A stretch of 64,000 nt of DNA from Phalacrocorax aristotelis. Lineage: Eukaryota > Chordata > Aves > Suliformes > Phalacrocoracidae. The notes beneath the pieces were generated by a model. The model was given only the letters and a program-made list of their open reading frames with translations, had not been told where the DNA came from and searched no databases. Shown here piece by piece: positions 48,319 through 61,900 of the stretch; position 1 is the first letter of the stretch, and every line of letters begins with the position of its first letter. The stretch covers positions 87,001-151,000 of the forward strand of contig NW_027441293.1 of assembly GCF_949628215.1 (NCBI RefSeq), in the 5' to 3' direction. The position numbers and the translations under genes are program-made.

Positions 48319-48710
48319 TCAGGAGTGACCTGAGGAGCTTTTGCTAGCTTGGCCGCGTTGGAGAGGGACTGCAGCTCCTGCATGCAGGAATAGTCGTGTT
48401 GGAGAATAACCATAGGAGGCAGCTGGGTAAAGTGGCTCTAGTGTCAAACGCTGATGTGTCTCAGGTTTGGGTTTTTTCATGTAAAGGGAAATGAAATCTG
48501 TGGTCTGCATCAGATACGGGATCGGGGCTGTTGGGGGCTGTATTTCTGGGGAAAATGTCACTGAACCAGTCATTAATAGTGATTCAGAAAGCTCTATAAT
48601 TGTGATCTTTCCCTGCTGTTCAACAAAGCGGATGCTGTTTTTTCTCAACAGAGCATAGTTTTTCTTCCATTTCTTCTTCTTTGGCTTCTTCCCACTCTTT
48701 GTCCTCTTTC
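48319..48710 (-). CDS. Lysine-rich to hydrophobic exon-like ORF, unknown
   Basis: An open frame of 129 codons from an acceptor-like TCTAAG (48711) to a stop at 48319. It opens with a very basic run (KKPKKKKWKKN), then a normal-looking segment with alternating hydrophobic and polar residues (RFVEQQGKITIIELSESLL) and several Pro-rich turns. Composition is more protein-like than surrounding shadows. It points away from AHCTF1, whose ATG is 1.15 kb away. No family recognised; it could be a terminal exon of an unknown gene or a fortuitous ORF. Confidence 0.35.
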
Positions 48711-49853
48711 CTTAGACAATGTGACCCGAGCAGTGTCAGGCAATGGTGTCCCTTCTCTGACCACCAAGTAACTAACGCTTCCCTGAGATCACTTTAGCTT
48801 CCACATCTGGCTGAGTGAAAGAATGACGCCCGTCAGCCTCAGCCTCCCTCCGTGCGAGAGTGAGCCTCTACGTGCACGAGGGAGTCCAGAGTTGACTGAG
48901 AGTGCCTTGGGTGCTGCCCTTTCTAAAAGCAAAGGGGTTTCTTGCAGCTCTCCTTGCAAAGTGAGTGTGTGGTTTCACACGTGCATGAGCTAGCAGGACG
49001 GCTTACGGCCACAGAATGGAGATGGGCAAATCCCCTCTCCTTCTCCCCGGTGCAGTGTCCTGCCTCCTTCCTTGTGCCAGCTTTTATGCTTGCTGGCTCT
49101 CTCTGCAACCCCGTTTCACTCTCTAAGCTGGTGGGAAACTCTCTGCTCTTGTGGGTGCGTTCCCTGTCTGCTTGGGGAGTTAATGTGGCTCCTAAGGAGC
49201 TCTAAAACGTGTGCAGGTCAGGGCAAGGGAAGGCACAGGGATACAGGAGCAGAAGGAAGGAGCAGATGGAGAGAGGGGGGCAGCAGCAAGGCCTCTCTTT
49301 TGGTGGCACTGAAGTGAACCTGGTTTGTGATATCACGTCTTCAGCTGCGACTGACCGTATCTTTAGCTTTTCCTTCAGTAAGCCCGTAACATTGTTGGCC
49401 TTTGAATCTGACTTTCATGTACTACATGTCAGTCAACGGTGACATCCCAGAACACTGACTTGGCTGGATGTGATTCTGCTCAAACATGTAATTTCTCAAC
49501 TTGTTCTTTTTTGTTTATTTTCTGGAGCTTTTTAATGCAAAACTCGGTCTCTGACTCGTGCCGCCTTGCTTGACTTGACTCCAGTGTCTTGGGCTTTTTC
49601 CCCGTGTTGTTTATCCTGTCAATACCCCTGCGTCCCTTTTTGTTGGTGATCTCGTAGGCATCAGAAAAGCAAAGGATTCTCCTTTTGCTCTGCTGTGAGA
49701 TCCAAACCTGTCCTGAGTGCCCTTTTGTTAAGGAAAAGAGCCGCAGGAGGTGGACGGGAGATTTTTCACGGCAAAGGGATGAAAGTTCTGTCAATCTCAA
49801 AAATGTCGATGGCTGTCAGGAGCCTCTTTTTGCATTTTTTTCTCTATTCACAG

Positions 49854-49980
49854 TGAAGAATGCGAGACCTCGCGGCTCAGGTAACGAGCAGCCTGCTGCA
49901 GTTTCCCGAGGTGACCATTCAGGCTCTTGGGGAAGATGAGCTCACCCGAGGTTCTGTGCTGCGTGGGCGGTTTTCCAGAG
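49854..49980 (+). CDS. AHCTF1: AHCTF1 exon 1 (start codon)
   Basis: Acceptor TTCACAG at 49853, so an upstream untranslated exon exists. ATG at 49860. It encodes [20 protein letters not shown] to RGRFSR and ends AGAG/GTGAGC in phase 1. Confidence 0.95.
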
Positions 49981-52900
49981 GTGAGCCTTTTCCTTGAAAT
50001 TGGGTCTTGCTGTGAAGTTGTTACTGCCTGGAGGTGACCTGAGGCACGGGGTCACAGTATCAGCTGTGTCAGGTTGGTGCTGCTCAGGTGCGTCAGGTTT
50101 TGAGAGAACAGAAAGGATGAACTATGACAAAATGATGAAAAATGTTAACATTAAAACCTTAGTAGAGTTAAACTTTGAAAGGACAACAGCCTGCGCCAGT
50201 CTTGAGCTATTAAAATAACACGGGCAAGTCAGTGAGCCCTCCTCAACTTCTAATTGAAGGAAAGGCAGTTTTCAAAAAAGTCCTGGTGTGGTTTTGGGCT
50301 GTATTTATTTGTACCATCATAACATCCCGTGCAGAACTAGTTCTTCCACAGTGTTAGAGAGGCAACCCCCCCTGCTTTTTCTTTCCTAGCCTGACTAAAA
50401 ACAGAAGGAAGAGGAAAGCCCTGTTAGGCGCTGCAGCCAGGTTTGCAGAGTATTTAATGGGACGCAGAGGAGTGTCCCGGGAGAGCTGCTGAGAGCGGCT
50501 GAGCAGATGAGGTAGCTGACTTTGTCGGTGATCTGAAGGTAGCGCTGGGGGCCTGCCTGGGTGTCCGGGCGCCTGTGAAGACCATGTAGGATCTCTCTGT
50601 GTGACTGTAAGTGCAGTAGTTGAGTTAATACTCCCTTTGTGTTGGAAGTAGTTCAGTGAAACTAAATGTGCTAACTTCTCTCTGTGATCAGCGTGTGTAA
50701 AAGTTGAAATTGGCTCCCGCAGTGCCCATTTTAAGGTAATTCCTTGTTGAAGTCCAAATCCCTGCCCAAAGTAGGCGTGTGTCGAGCAAAGTTAGTAAAC
50801 TAGAAAAGAATTGGCTGAGATTTTGCCATATTTGAAGTATATGCTTTAGGAGTTGTATTCTCCTATGTATTTAGATGATTTCTAGCAAAACCAAGCTGAA
50901 TATGGTATAAAGACTAGAGACCAATCTATTGTAATCTTTATCCCAAACAACCAGAATTCTTCAGTGCAGGAATGACAAGTCCAAATGCAAAATAATAAGG
51001 TGGTTCATTTTACGATGCATTGGTTGAGGATTCAGTGGGTGATTTTCAATAATCGACCGGAATTGGGTAAGCCTCTCTTGCTCTGTGAGGTACTTCTGTT
51101 GAAGCAAAGGGGCAGTGATTGTGATTTTCCTGTTGTTTTCAACCCTCTCTTGGGAGTTTGCTTTAGCCAGCCTTTTCTCTTCTTCCAGGGAGAGATGGGC
51201 TGGCCTGGCTGGCGTGTGGCCCTCAGCTGGAGGTCGTGAGCGCTGTGACGGGAGAGCGGCTCTCTGCACACCGTTTCAGTGGAGCCCGTGAGCAGCCTCC
51301 CACCATCCGCGTGGTGAAGGAGGTTTCCTGGCAGACGGGAACGGGGCTGCTGGTTGGCTTGAGAGAAGCAGAGGGAAGTGTTCTCTGCCTGTACGACCTT
51401 GGAACATCAAGCGTGGTTACAGCAGTAGTTCTGCCAGGAAGGGTAGGTCCTTTTTAATGGGGGAAACGTTGTCAGGTGCTGCATAACGCTGTTTCAGGAG
51501 CAGCTTTGGAGCGTCTCTTTGCTAGGACGTCCATTTTCTCTATTGTGTCATCATACTGTCACTGCAGAGTGTCCAGTCGAGAGCACCTTGATGTGAAATC
51601 GTGGGGTTAACGGTACCGTTATCCTTTGAGTTTGCTGAGAGAGTCAAACAAGTTTTCTGGTTTTACAGTAGAGCACGTAGTTACCTAATTCTCCACTTTG
51701 ACAAAAAGGCCTTGAAAACTACCTTTTTTTTTTAGCCAGAGTGACAAAGACCTCGTCCTCACCCTGCCTTTCAAGTGTTGGTAACATACATGTCCTGAAT
51801 GGTTCATTATGTCAGAAATACTGTCTTTAAAATATCTCAGACTTCCATGGCTGTGCTGTAGCTGACTTCGGCACATTCCCAGGAGTCTGGGACTAGCAAG
51901 CAGGTGACTTTAGAGCAAAGCACATTTTTCTGTTGACTTAGGATGGGAAAAAACAGGCTTCACTGCGTTACCTGGCAGGTGGTTACAGACCGACTTTCAG
52001 CCTGAAGCCCTTGAACCTCTGCTTATTGCATATGGTGCTTGTGCCGTTGGGATACTCTGGTGTAATGTTGCTAATTTTCCCTGCCTTCTCTAACCCATAA
52101 ACTCAAATGACGTCCTTTCCCCTCGGCTCCTTATCTGAATGTAGACAAGAGTCACCTTAAGGTAATGGGACATCAAGATTCACTCTATCTTTACCACCTT
52201 AGAATCTGCGACAGATAAATACTTCTGTATTACTCAGCTTTCCAGAGCGTGATTGGGTTTGACTTGCTAGAATCCAGGCGGGGTTTGTTTGTCTGTAGCG
52301 CTACAGTGTGATTGCTGGCAGCGAGCGTTTGTGTGGTGGTGATTTCTAACGAGCTGAGCTGGGTTGGTGCTCCGCTGTGTGGGTTTGCCGATCGTCCTGG
52401 TAAATCTCAGCGTTTGAGATGGAAAGGCAAGCTGTGTGCTGACATAGACGTGCAGCCATTCAGACTTGTAAAAGCAAACCCGAATTGAAAATATTAATGG
52501 TATTAAATTGGTTTATAACGGTTGCATGTTTCAGAGCTCTGGAATGGTATTTTCCCCACTCTTCCTGGTTTGTGTGAGGCAGAAGGGCAGCTTTCAGAGT
52601 GAGGGAGCTGAGACAGGATTTCTGCGTTCGTTCCCAGAATGAGCTGGCAGCAGTGTAGGAGAGTGTGCAAAGCCAGTGCCTGGTGCCGTGGGAAAATAGG
52701 CAGTTCCAGGAGCTTCTACAGGGAAAACTGAAGCGTTAAAACTGGGAACCTGTATGCAAAGGTGGAAAAGGTGGATTTGGGGCCAGTTGTACAACAACAA
52801 AACGAGACCTTAAAAGAAAAAAAGTTAACAGCAACACGGGAACTTAGGCTGATTCTGCAGCACGATATGTGCAGTGTTTCTGCTTTCCTCCTGAGAGTCA

Positions 52901-55900
52901 TCAAGGCTTAGAGCAGCAAGAATTCGAATAATCAACGCACTTTTGGTGGTGCTTTGAGTAGCTGAGAAGATTGGAGATTTCATCTGATTTCCAGGAAGTG
53001 TGAAACAATATAAAGTTGTCTCAATTACTGCGGGCACTTCTAGGAGTAGAATTCTTGTGGCCCAAAGGAAAGGTAAATTCTGTAGCAGATTGCCAGGCAG
53101 CGCAGTCACAGCAAGTGCTTGATACGGGAGAGGAGAGAACTTTGGGGCTTGGAGGTTTGGTCAGTTTTTCCCCACCTCTGGGGAGAAAAACCAATATATA
53201 TAAAAAAAGGAATCCTTGTGGTGCTCACTGCTCTGTTCCATTGTCGTGTAACAGGTTGGTGTTGATGTAAAGCTCCCTGGTGTCACTGTGTGACATTATG
53301 CAAGGAGGCTGAAGGGCAGCCCGTGTTCTTTTGTTGTGGAGCCTTAGTGCAGGAGCCCTCACGTGCTGGTGTCTCTGCTGGAGCAGTCAGGGCTGTCCCG
53401 GGAGGGGCTGCAGGTGCTGAAAGGTCTGTCTTCATCAGGGCCTTGTACTAAAGCTGCTGGCAGGCGGCTCCGCGTGTTACAGAGCAGCGTGCGCTTCTCC
53501 TCAGCGGGAGCTGGCTTTTGGCGAACCAGCTGCTGGGCTTTTTGCCGCTGTTTCGGCACTGAAAACTTTTCTGCTTTCCCTGGTTGCTCTTTTGATTCTA
53601 AATGAGGACTGGTGTAACTTTCCCTAAGCTGGTATCTCCCTTCCACTATCTGTAACAATACTCCATTGCCGTGGCAGCGGTGTGTCTCCCCTGCAACTTG
53701 GCCGCTGCCGCGTCTGACTGAGAGCCGAGATTTGCCCTAATACCTGTTTGGCAAAGAAGGCGTGGGCTGTATCCCAGTGCTGACGGGCTGGGGGCCGTGG
53801 GAGAGCGAGAGTGAGTTTGGTCTTTCTTACTCCAGTCCCTTAAATACGGTCAAGTTTCTTGCATTTAACGGATTTTCTGTGTTGTCTTCGAGTTAATGGT
53901 TTCTAAGTAGAAAATGGAACTTGGTAAGCTGTGATAATAGACTGCACCATTGCAGTTGGAGTGAGCTCAGCGAAATCCCTGCAGGAAACCCAGTAAACGG
54001 AAGGCAGTAACGGATTTTTGTACCGGACATTTTTGGGGGTTGGTTTGTTTGTTTGTTTTGTCTGGATATAATTGGGATCAATGCTGTGTTTTTAAGTCTT
54101 ACAACCCTGTATTTACTTTCTTGCTTCTGATGGGCTGGTTCTGGCTTCACTTTTGAGTGATTTCTATTTAGCTTGTCAAAGAGCTTAAATACTAACTTGT
54201 AGTTTTCCTGTAGGTAACTGCTGTAGAGCCCATAACCAACCCCGGAGGAGCCAGCGTGAGGCCTTGGCACCTGCACCAGGCTCTGCAAGGGTTTTGTGGC
54301 GTGGCAGCGGTGGCGACAGATGTTGGTCATCTGCTTGTGGTGGACCTTGGTTTGGATGATCTCTCTTGCAGTCAGAGGGAGAATGAACCATCGGGTGAGC
54401 TTGCGGTTTCTAAACTTGAACGGAAAAGTAAGAAAACTTGAGTCTTTTAAATCACCAACACGCATCCCACTTTGAAGCTACTGCTGTGCAGACGTTTATG
54501 GCTGCTGATTACAGGTGGCGGTTTGACATCGTCTAGTCCTGAATGGATTAAAAATGGGAGTGGCTTCATACTCCTCCTAAGGTTACAAATACCCCCTCCC
54601 ACCAGGGTCCCTCTGTCACGGTGACTCTCGCCAGTGAGGGGTAGGAATTTGACCATCCGAGTCAGTGCAGCTGCCTGACAGGAAGGTGTGTCGGACGTGC
54701 CCTATTTCCTGGGAATGTTCTTCTGCTTCTGTTCATTGACTTGGGGCAAAGTTTAGGCTTGTTTTTTAAAGTAAATATGCCTTACCAAAATCCCTGCATT
54801 TGACCAAACGGAACCTGTACTTGGTGTACTCGGATTGCATACGCTGTTTTTGCTCTTACAAGAGTGGCCTCGGGAGCTGGTGTCACTTCAAGTAGCTTCA
54901 CGATGAGGCCCAAACTCCTGATGTGCAGAGCCCAGGAAGAATTTGTCTATGGAGGTTTCGCTTTCACCTGGTTTTGAAATAGGAGCGAGGATACCTGTCC
55001 AGTCAGAGAGTTCCTATGTGCTCTGAATGCGTACAAAATGGGAAGAGCAGACAAAGTATTGCATCAATGGGTATTTTGCCGGGGATGGTAGAATTAGATC
55101 ATACATGTTGTCACGTCAGTGTTTCAAATGCAACCTGAATGGCATAACGCATTCCTTTATTGTGTGGTTTTGTGCGTGCAGGTCTAACAGTTGTCACTAG
55201 AGCTGCTGCTGGCGTTTCACAAGGAAGAGCAACCGTGACCAGAGCAGGGAGACATCTCTGCCTTCAGTTACAGTGTTCTTCAGGAACAGCAGTATCGACC
55301 CTGTGCTACATCAGCAGAAGCAACCAGCTCGCTGTGGGTTTTTCCGACGGCTCCTTGTCACTGTGGAATATGAAAACTCTGCAGCGGGAGTAAGTCGGCC
55401 TTTGCACTTGGTCACGCCTGGAGGTGCAGGGCTCTCAAGGCTCTGCTTGAGGAGGAAGTCTGTTAATTTAAAGAGCCCTTTTTCAGGGAGGGAAATGTGG
55501 AGTGTAATCTTGGAGTGTTTAGGAATCCCCTTCTGAAGTAACCATTGAGCCATACCTGGATTCAGTGGGCCGCCTTCTCCCCAGCGGGCTGGGATTGTTC
55601 TCCTTATTGTGCCTGTGGGCTGAGGAACTGCGGAAAGCTCCCTTCTCTGGGTTCTGTCAAGCAGTTAGGGCGTGAGAGAGCTGCTTTCCATAAGGCAGTT
55701 TGTTCCACCAGCAGTATTCAGTGACAGCAGGAGTTGTGTGTGTTTCAATGAAAGAGATTGTAGACATTATTTCTCAGAACCAGCTCCTGCAATGAGGGCA
55801 CCCATTGAAAGGCTGAAGTATGTTAATGGTGGGATTGTGGTGATAATATTCTTTAAAGCGTCCAGGTTGAAAGGAGTGAGACATGAAAGCTCAAGAGCTG

Positions 55901-58900
55901 ATCTGTGGCTGAAAAGACATTCTCTCCCACATTTCAGCCTCGACCAAAAGAGGGGACTGACCCATTCCAAGGCAGCGATGCATGGGAATGAAAGTCTGCT
56001 TGGAACACTTGGAGGTGGAATAAGGGTCGTGTCAAGGGATAAGCAACAGAGAAATTAGGGAGATGATTTCAGCTCTGCCAAAGAGCAATCCCCCCTGGAA
56101 TATCTGACCCAATTCAGATCGGGATTCACTTAAGCAAATCTGCAGTGACTCACCGGGAACTATTGGCGGCATGAATAGAGAGTGGAGGGATAGTGAGGTG
56201 GCAAGAATAGATTGTGAAGGTGCAAAGAAGGTTCAGAAGTCTGGAGGAGAAACGCTTTAGATAGTCCAAGTAAAGAAACAAGACACTACTGGTGTTTGGC
56301 ACTGTTTTCAGCTTGTGCAGAAGAGAGGCTGCATTTTCAGTTCAATATTGAAGCAGGCGACAAGAGTAGGAAGAATCTTTTGCCTGGCAGCTGAAGGAAT
56401 CTTTCATGTTCCTGCTCCGCAGGCAGAGGAGGAGATAAAGCCAGGTTATTGCCCGTGAGGGACAGTAATTTCCTCACCTCGTGGCTGTTGCATCAAAAGC
56501 AGTCGCTCCCGTGACTCCCTTGTTTGAGATGGGAGTGTGACCTTCTGTGCCTTGAGGAGAAGCACGTCAGGGGCTCTTTGCTCAGAAGATGCTTCTCCCC
56601 TTCTACAAACAGGCAGGGCCACCAGGCTCACCTGCTTTCTTTGGTTTTTTTAACCCTGCAGGCACCACTGTCAGCTGGAAGGAGGAAGGATTCCTGTCTG
56701 CGCCGTTACTTTTCAAGAGCCTGAGCATGATCCTCGCAACTGTTGCTACTTGTGGGCTGTTCAGTCGACGCAAGAAAGGTGAATAAAAGCTTACTATCGG
56801 CCACTGATTTTTCTTTTTTTTTTGAGTATTTGTTCACCTAGAGTTGACCCACGTGTATTTGTTTTGTTGAATTAGCCGTGCAGGAGATTCTCTCCGGTAT
56901 GGAAGGAGCTGACGGTGCGATTTGTACAGGATGTAACAGGGATGAAGAGGGACCTACTAGTTCCTCCCTGCTGAAAGGCAGCAAAGCGACAGTGGCTCTA
57001 TTTCTGTGCTGGCATTCTTAAATGGCTTCCTTTGTTTCCTGATGACTGCTTCATGGTTTGCTTGATATTCACACCGTGGTATTAAGATACCATGGAGCGC
57101 AGTGGAGGCTGCAGCTCCAGAGCACTAAAGGTGCGGATCCACCAGCCTGCTGCCCCTAAAGGAGGAGGTGACAGCATGGCCGGTTCCCTGGTGCCAGCCT
57201 GAGCCTTGGTGAGCCAGCTCAGCTCGGCTGGCAGGGAAGGTGTTCAGCAGCCAAGTCGGTGGTTTCCTGCTGGGCTAATGACTGAAACGAGGGTGTGGAA
57301 GGTGCCGTGTGTGCAGGGGAGGGACTGGAGCTTTGGTGGGAAGGGAAGGGGAGAAAGATCTGCCCCCTTCAGCATCAGCAAGCTATTTACTCAGCTCGGC
57401 TGCTCATGGAGTGGCAATCTTTTTCAGTTTGACTGTAAAGCAGTTTTGATTGCGAGCTCTTCAATGCAAAGAACTGTTCCCAACCATTTTTATTCCATAG
57501 AACACCTTGAAGCTTCCAGATTGTATGGGTAGCCTTTGCCCCAGAAGCTGTTAGTGTCCAAATTTCCTCCTTTGTGGTTTGGTGGCTAAATGTGACCAAT
57601 TCTCAGGTTTTGGGAAGGGCTGTTTTTCTTTTGAGCCAGACAATGCTATTAAGGAAACCTCAGCCTAGATCTAAGGAAAGGGTAACGAGGACTATAAAGC
57701 AGCTTTGTAACCAAATGTCATCATTTATACCTTTTCCAGTGAAGGCGATGCCGTGAGTTTACATCTGTTGCAGTTAGCGTTCGCAGACAGGAGGCGCTTG
57801 GCTTCAGGACAAGTCATGTACGAGGTAAGACGTGCACGTCCGTGAAAGGCTGGAAAGAGTCCTTTTCCCTAAGGGAGCATCAGTGAAGTTGGCAGGGAGA
57901 ATATGGACCATGACAATTCAGAGATGACTTAAAAAGAAAGAATCTTTTGCTGAGTCTTCCTGGGCACGGCCTTTGTCCATACTTTTTGAAAAGAAGTCGT
58001 ACAATTTCATACCGCCGTGTCGTGTGTTCCAGCCAGGGCCGTCTGCAAAGAGCCCGTATAAATTCAGTTCCTGAAGAGGCAGCAGCTTTTACAAATAAAA
58101 TGATTCTTCATTTAAACACCAACTGAATGGCATGTAGGAAGAGAAGACAGGGCTTTGAGTAGCTCTGTTTAACCAAACTGCAGAGTTGAATAAGGTTCTG
58201 TCTGTCTCCCTTCCTTAAAACACGGGCGTACAGCTTTATTCTGTTCCGGTCTTCAGGTTTAAATTCTTGCTTTCCCTTTGAGCTCTGTCAGCAGGACTTC
58301 ACATGATGCTCACCTGCAGGGTCTCTTCGGTGCTGGTCCTGAAACTTAGTAGCTCTAAAGAGAACTCTTTCTACTTTTTGGCTGCGTTACCTATGAACTC
58401 TGCTCTTGAAGCCAGCAAAATACGCAAATACAGTAAAGAGTGGTCTGATTTGGTCAAAAAAGTATATGTAAATTTTTAGAAGTGGCTCCAAAGAGGTTGT
58501 GTTTAAAATAGAGATGAAGTAGCCTTACCTCTCTGTTATCTAACAGATAGAAGATGCGTTTTTAGAACGTATAATTTTATTCAGTGTTATGCCTGAAACC
58601 CTTGCAAAATCTTTTTGATGGGAAAGTAATCTTAATTCAGAGCATGTCTTTCCTGTTGAGGTGCAGTAGGAGAGGATCTGTGCTCTACAGCCTTGATATT
58701 TATTAGTAGTATTTCCTAGAATGGTTAAGAGAAAGCTTGCCTGTTCTCAGAGTAGGTGAGTTAAATGTAACGTATCAGGTCATACGAGAATGGATTGTCT
58801 CGTGCCAGCTCATGCCAGTTCCTTCTAGAGCTCTGAAACTTTAGGAAACTTGGGTAGAATGAGGTACAATCAATTTTTTTATTTTCTGGTAGGTTTTTGG

Positions 58901-61900
58901 AGACTTTTAGCTGCTTGGTTTTTGGTTTTGTTTGGTTGGTTTTTAATTGTAGAGCTGCTCTTTGTCCACAATCCACACGCCCATGTGTTGTAGGGTAGAT
59001 CATTTGACCAAGTGCTGTATTTGGAAAGACAGTATTTCAGTCAATGCTTGCTTAGCAAATGGTGGTCTCAGAGGTTCCACACAATCCTGCTGGAGTTTCT
59101 GTAGGTCTCAAAGTAGTTTGCTGACTCTGTAGGGATTTGTGATCCTAAACGCCTTGCCCACGTGCATGCCATGTCCGCCGGGTTGTTTTGCTGTTGGCTG
59201 CACTTGGTGAAGGCAGGGAGGCATATTTCACCCATCAGTCCCTGAGGAGGTGAGAGGAGGAGCTGGCAGGAGCTGACGTGGTTTGAGAGAAGAGTGTGAC
59301 TCAGTAAGAAGTTCTCATGGCTACTCCTGAGGGATGGGCTTTCACTCTAGCGGTGTGTGCCTATAGATAATGCCTTGCAAGAGAGCTTTGGCTGCTGGAA
59401 GGCCGTGACTCCTCTAACTTCATCAGTTCTGTGATCAAGTCATGGAACAAAGCGCTTTGCATGCCTATGTATGGCATTATTTCAGATCTCCCTTTGTAGC
59501 TAAATATGTAGGTTTGTGAAGAAACCGGGATGGTGCAGGGAATTCTGCAAAACACATTTAGAACCAATATTGTGAGGGAAATGCTCAGTTTTGAAAATGT
59601 GCAAAGCTTTTACGGCCAAACTTACCCGTTACGGTTTGACACTCAGTTCTCTTGCGTGTCAGCTGTAGTTTCTCTTTGCCATCAGATTAAGTGCCTGGGA
59701 GAGATACAGTACAATATGCAGGTTCTATTAGACATAGACATTCTTTCCTACTGAGGTATAATGTCTGCTTTTCTCTCAGAATGACCCTTCTCTCGCCTGT
59801 GATTTTTTCCGCAGCGTTTGGCATCCTGTGTTGAAAAGTACAGTTTGGATCTGGCGGGCGGAGCCTTTCCCTTGAGAGGGCAGGGCAGCAAGGCCAAACT
59901 ACTCAGCTGTCAGGCTATAGAAACCTTTCCCAACCGCGCAGCCAGAGAAGGCAGCGTTGATGAAGGTTTGTTCCTGATGTCCCTGTTTGGTTTTTCTAAA
60001 CTAAATGGTTTTGGCATCCAAGCAATGAATGCTGTTCCATACCCACAGCCTGAAAGTCTTAAGTCTCTGTATAAACTAACTTCTTGGGCTTATTTCAAAG
60101 GAAAAACTGGGTGCTGAAATTCTGTGGGACTTGTTAAAATAAACCCTATTTTTCCCTTCAATGCTTGCTGACATGCTGTAGCGATGTATGGTGGGGTCAC
60201 CTCTATAACGCCTGTCAGTCATTTTATTCCTCCAGCTCTCGTCTTTGAACAGTAAGATCATCCCCTCCATTGCTTAGGAATGTTCCCTCAACTTTCTTTT
60301 TTCCCCTCTTCCAACCTATGCCTGCACCTGCATCCAGCTGGCGGCCGGTCAGGAGTGCTGTTCCCCAGGGCTCGGTCCTGGGGCCAGATCTGTTTGATAC
60401 CTTCCCCAACCACCTGGATGAGCCGGCAGTGTGCCCGCGTGGCCAGGAAGGCCACCAGCATCCTGGCTTGTATGAGAGATAGTGTGGCCAGCAGGAGTAG
60501 GGCAGTGATCGTCCCCCTCTACTCGGCAGTGGTGAGGCTGCACCTCGAATCCTGTGTTCAGTTTTGGGCCCCTCACTACGAGAAAGACACTGAGGTGCTG
60601 AGTGTGTCCAAAGAAGGGCAGCGAAGCTGGTGAAGGGTCTAGAGCACAAGGTTTAGTTGGGATCTTAGGAAAAATTTCTTCACAGAAAGGGTTGCGAAGC
60701 AGTGGAACAGGCTGCCCAGGGAAGTGGTGGCGTCACCATCCCTGGAGGGAGTTAAAAGACGTGCAGACGTGGCGCTTTGGGACAGGGTTTAGTGGTGGAC
60801 TTGGCAGTATGAGGTTTACAGTTGGGCTCGATGATCTTAAGGGCCTTTTCCAACCTAAATGACTCTACGAGTCTATGATCTGCCTGTGCACTTTGCCCTC
60901 TCTGTGTCTAATAGGTTCCTACACCTACAAGCTCTTAAAGCAATAGCTTCTGGCTTCCCTCGTCCGGACCGACAGTTAAAACTCCTCTGGTGTCTTTCAT
61001 TACCTTGCAATAATGAGATGTGCATCTCTGGGTTTGCACATCCAGTGATGCTCTGAGCACATCTCTGAGCCGGCTGCAGTGATAACTTCCACAGCCTTTT
61101 GTTTGGGTGTGTGAATGCCCTTCCCTCTCTTCTTACTGGCCTTAACTTATGTCTGCTTGTTACAAAGACGACACTGGCATGACTTTCTAGGCTATTTGTG
61201 TTTATTAGCTTTGACTTAGTCCTGAAGAGGCAGCTTCCACCTCTTTTGGGGTGCCATCCTCTAACAACAGCGTGTCAAAATCTAATGAAAACCCCTTTGG
61301 ATTTTCTCCACTTGTGTCACGATTCTGAGGAGAGGGCCTTCTAAAACCTTGTCAAAAACAACCAACACACGCACCCACCAAAAAACCCAAACCAAAACCA
61401 ACAAAAAAGGCCCTTTCGGTCCCCTTTTCATGAAGTCTGAGGCATGGAAAAATGCTTGTCATTTTTCTGATGGCTCCTCATTAGCTTTTATCCAGAAACT
61501 ATTCAAGTTGTAGGCCCACATGAGCTTCTGTTGGATGTGGGTTGAGGTTAGAAATGCAGCTGGCTTCTGATTTATGAAACTAATTGACATCTTCAAAGGC
61601 AGTTTCAGCGGCTCACACAAGTGAAAGGGCACAGAAGCTCACGATGACACACAGTAAAGTGTGGGAGGCTCCCTGAGCAGCCCTGATGAACTCAGCAGAG
61701 AACAGAGACCCATTTTGCCAAATGACCTGTCTCCTGGTTCCCTGCTCTGTCAGGGTAAAGGATGCACCCCCCACTTTGCTCACATCTGGAGAATGCCTTC
61801 TCCCCAGAGGCGACAGACCATGCCACTTCTTGAGAGAACCCGAGTGTAACATGGTCAATGTTTGATGTTAAACTCTTTGTTCCAATCTCCTGTTTGTTGG

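Noticed and set aside
47826-48347. 173-codon plus ORF with a stretch vaguely like the AHCTF1 N terminus
   Set aside because: It overlaps a CR1 3-prime end; the real AHCTF1 start exon is at 49860.
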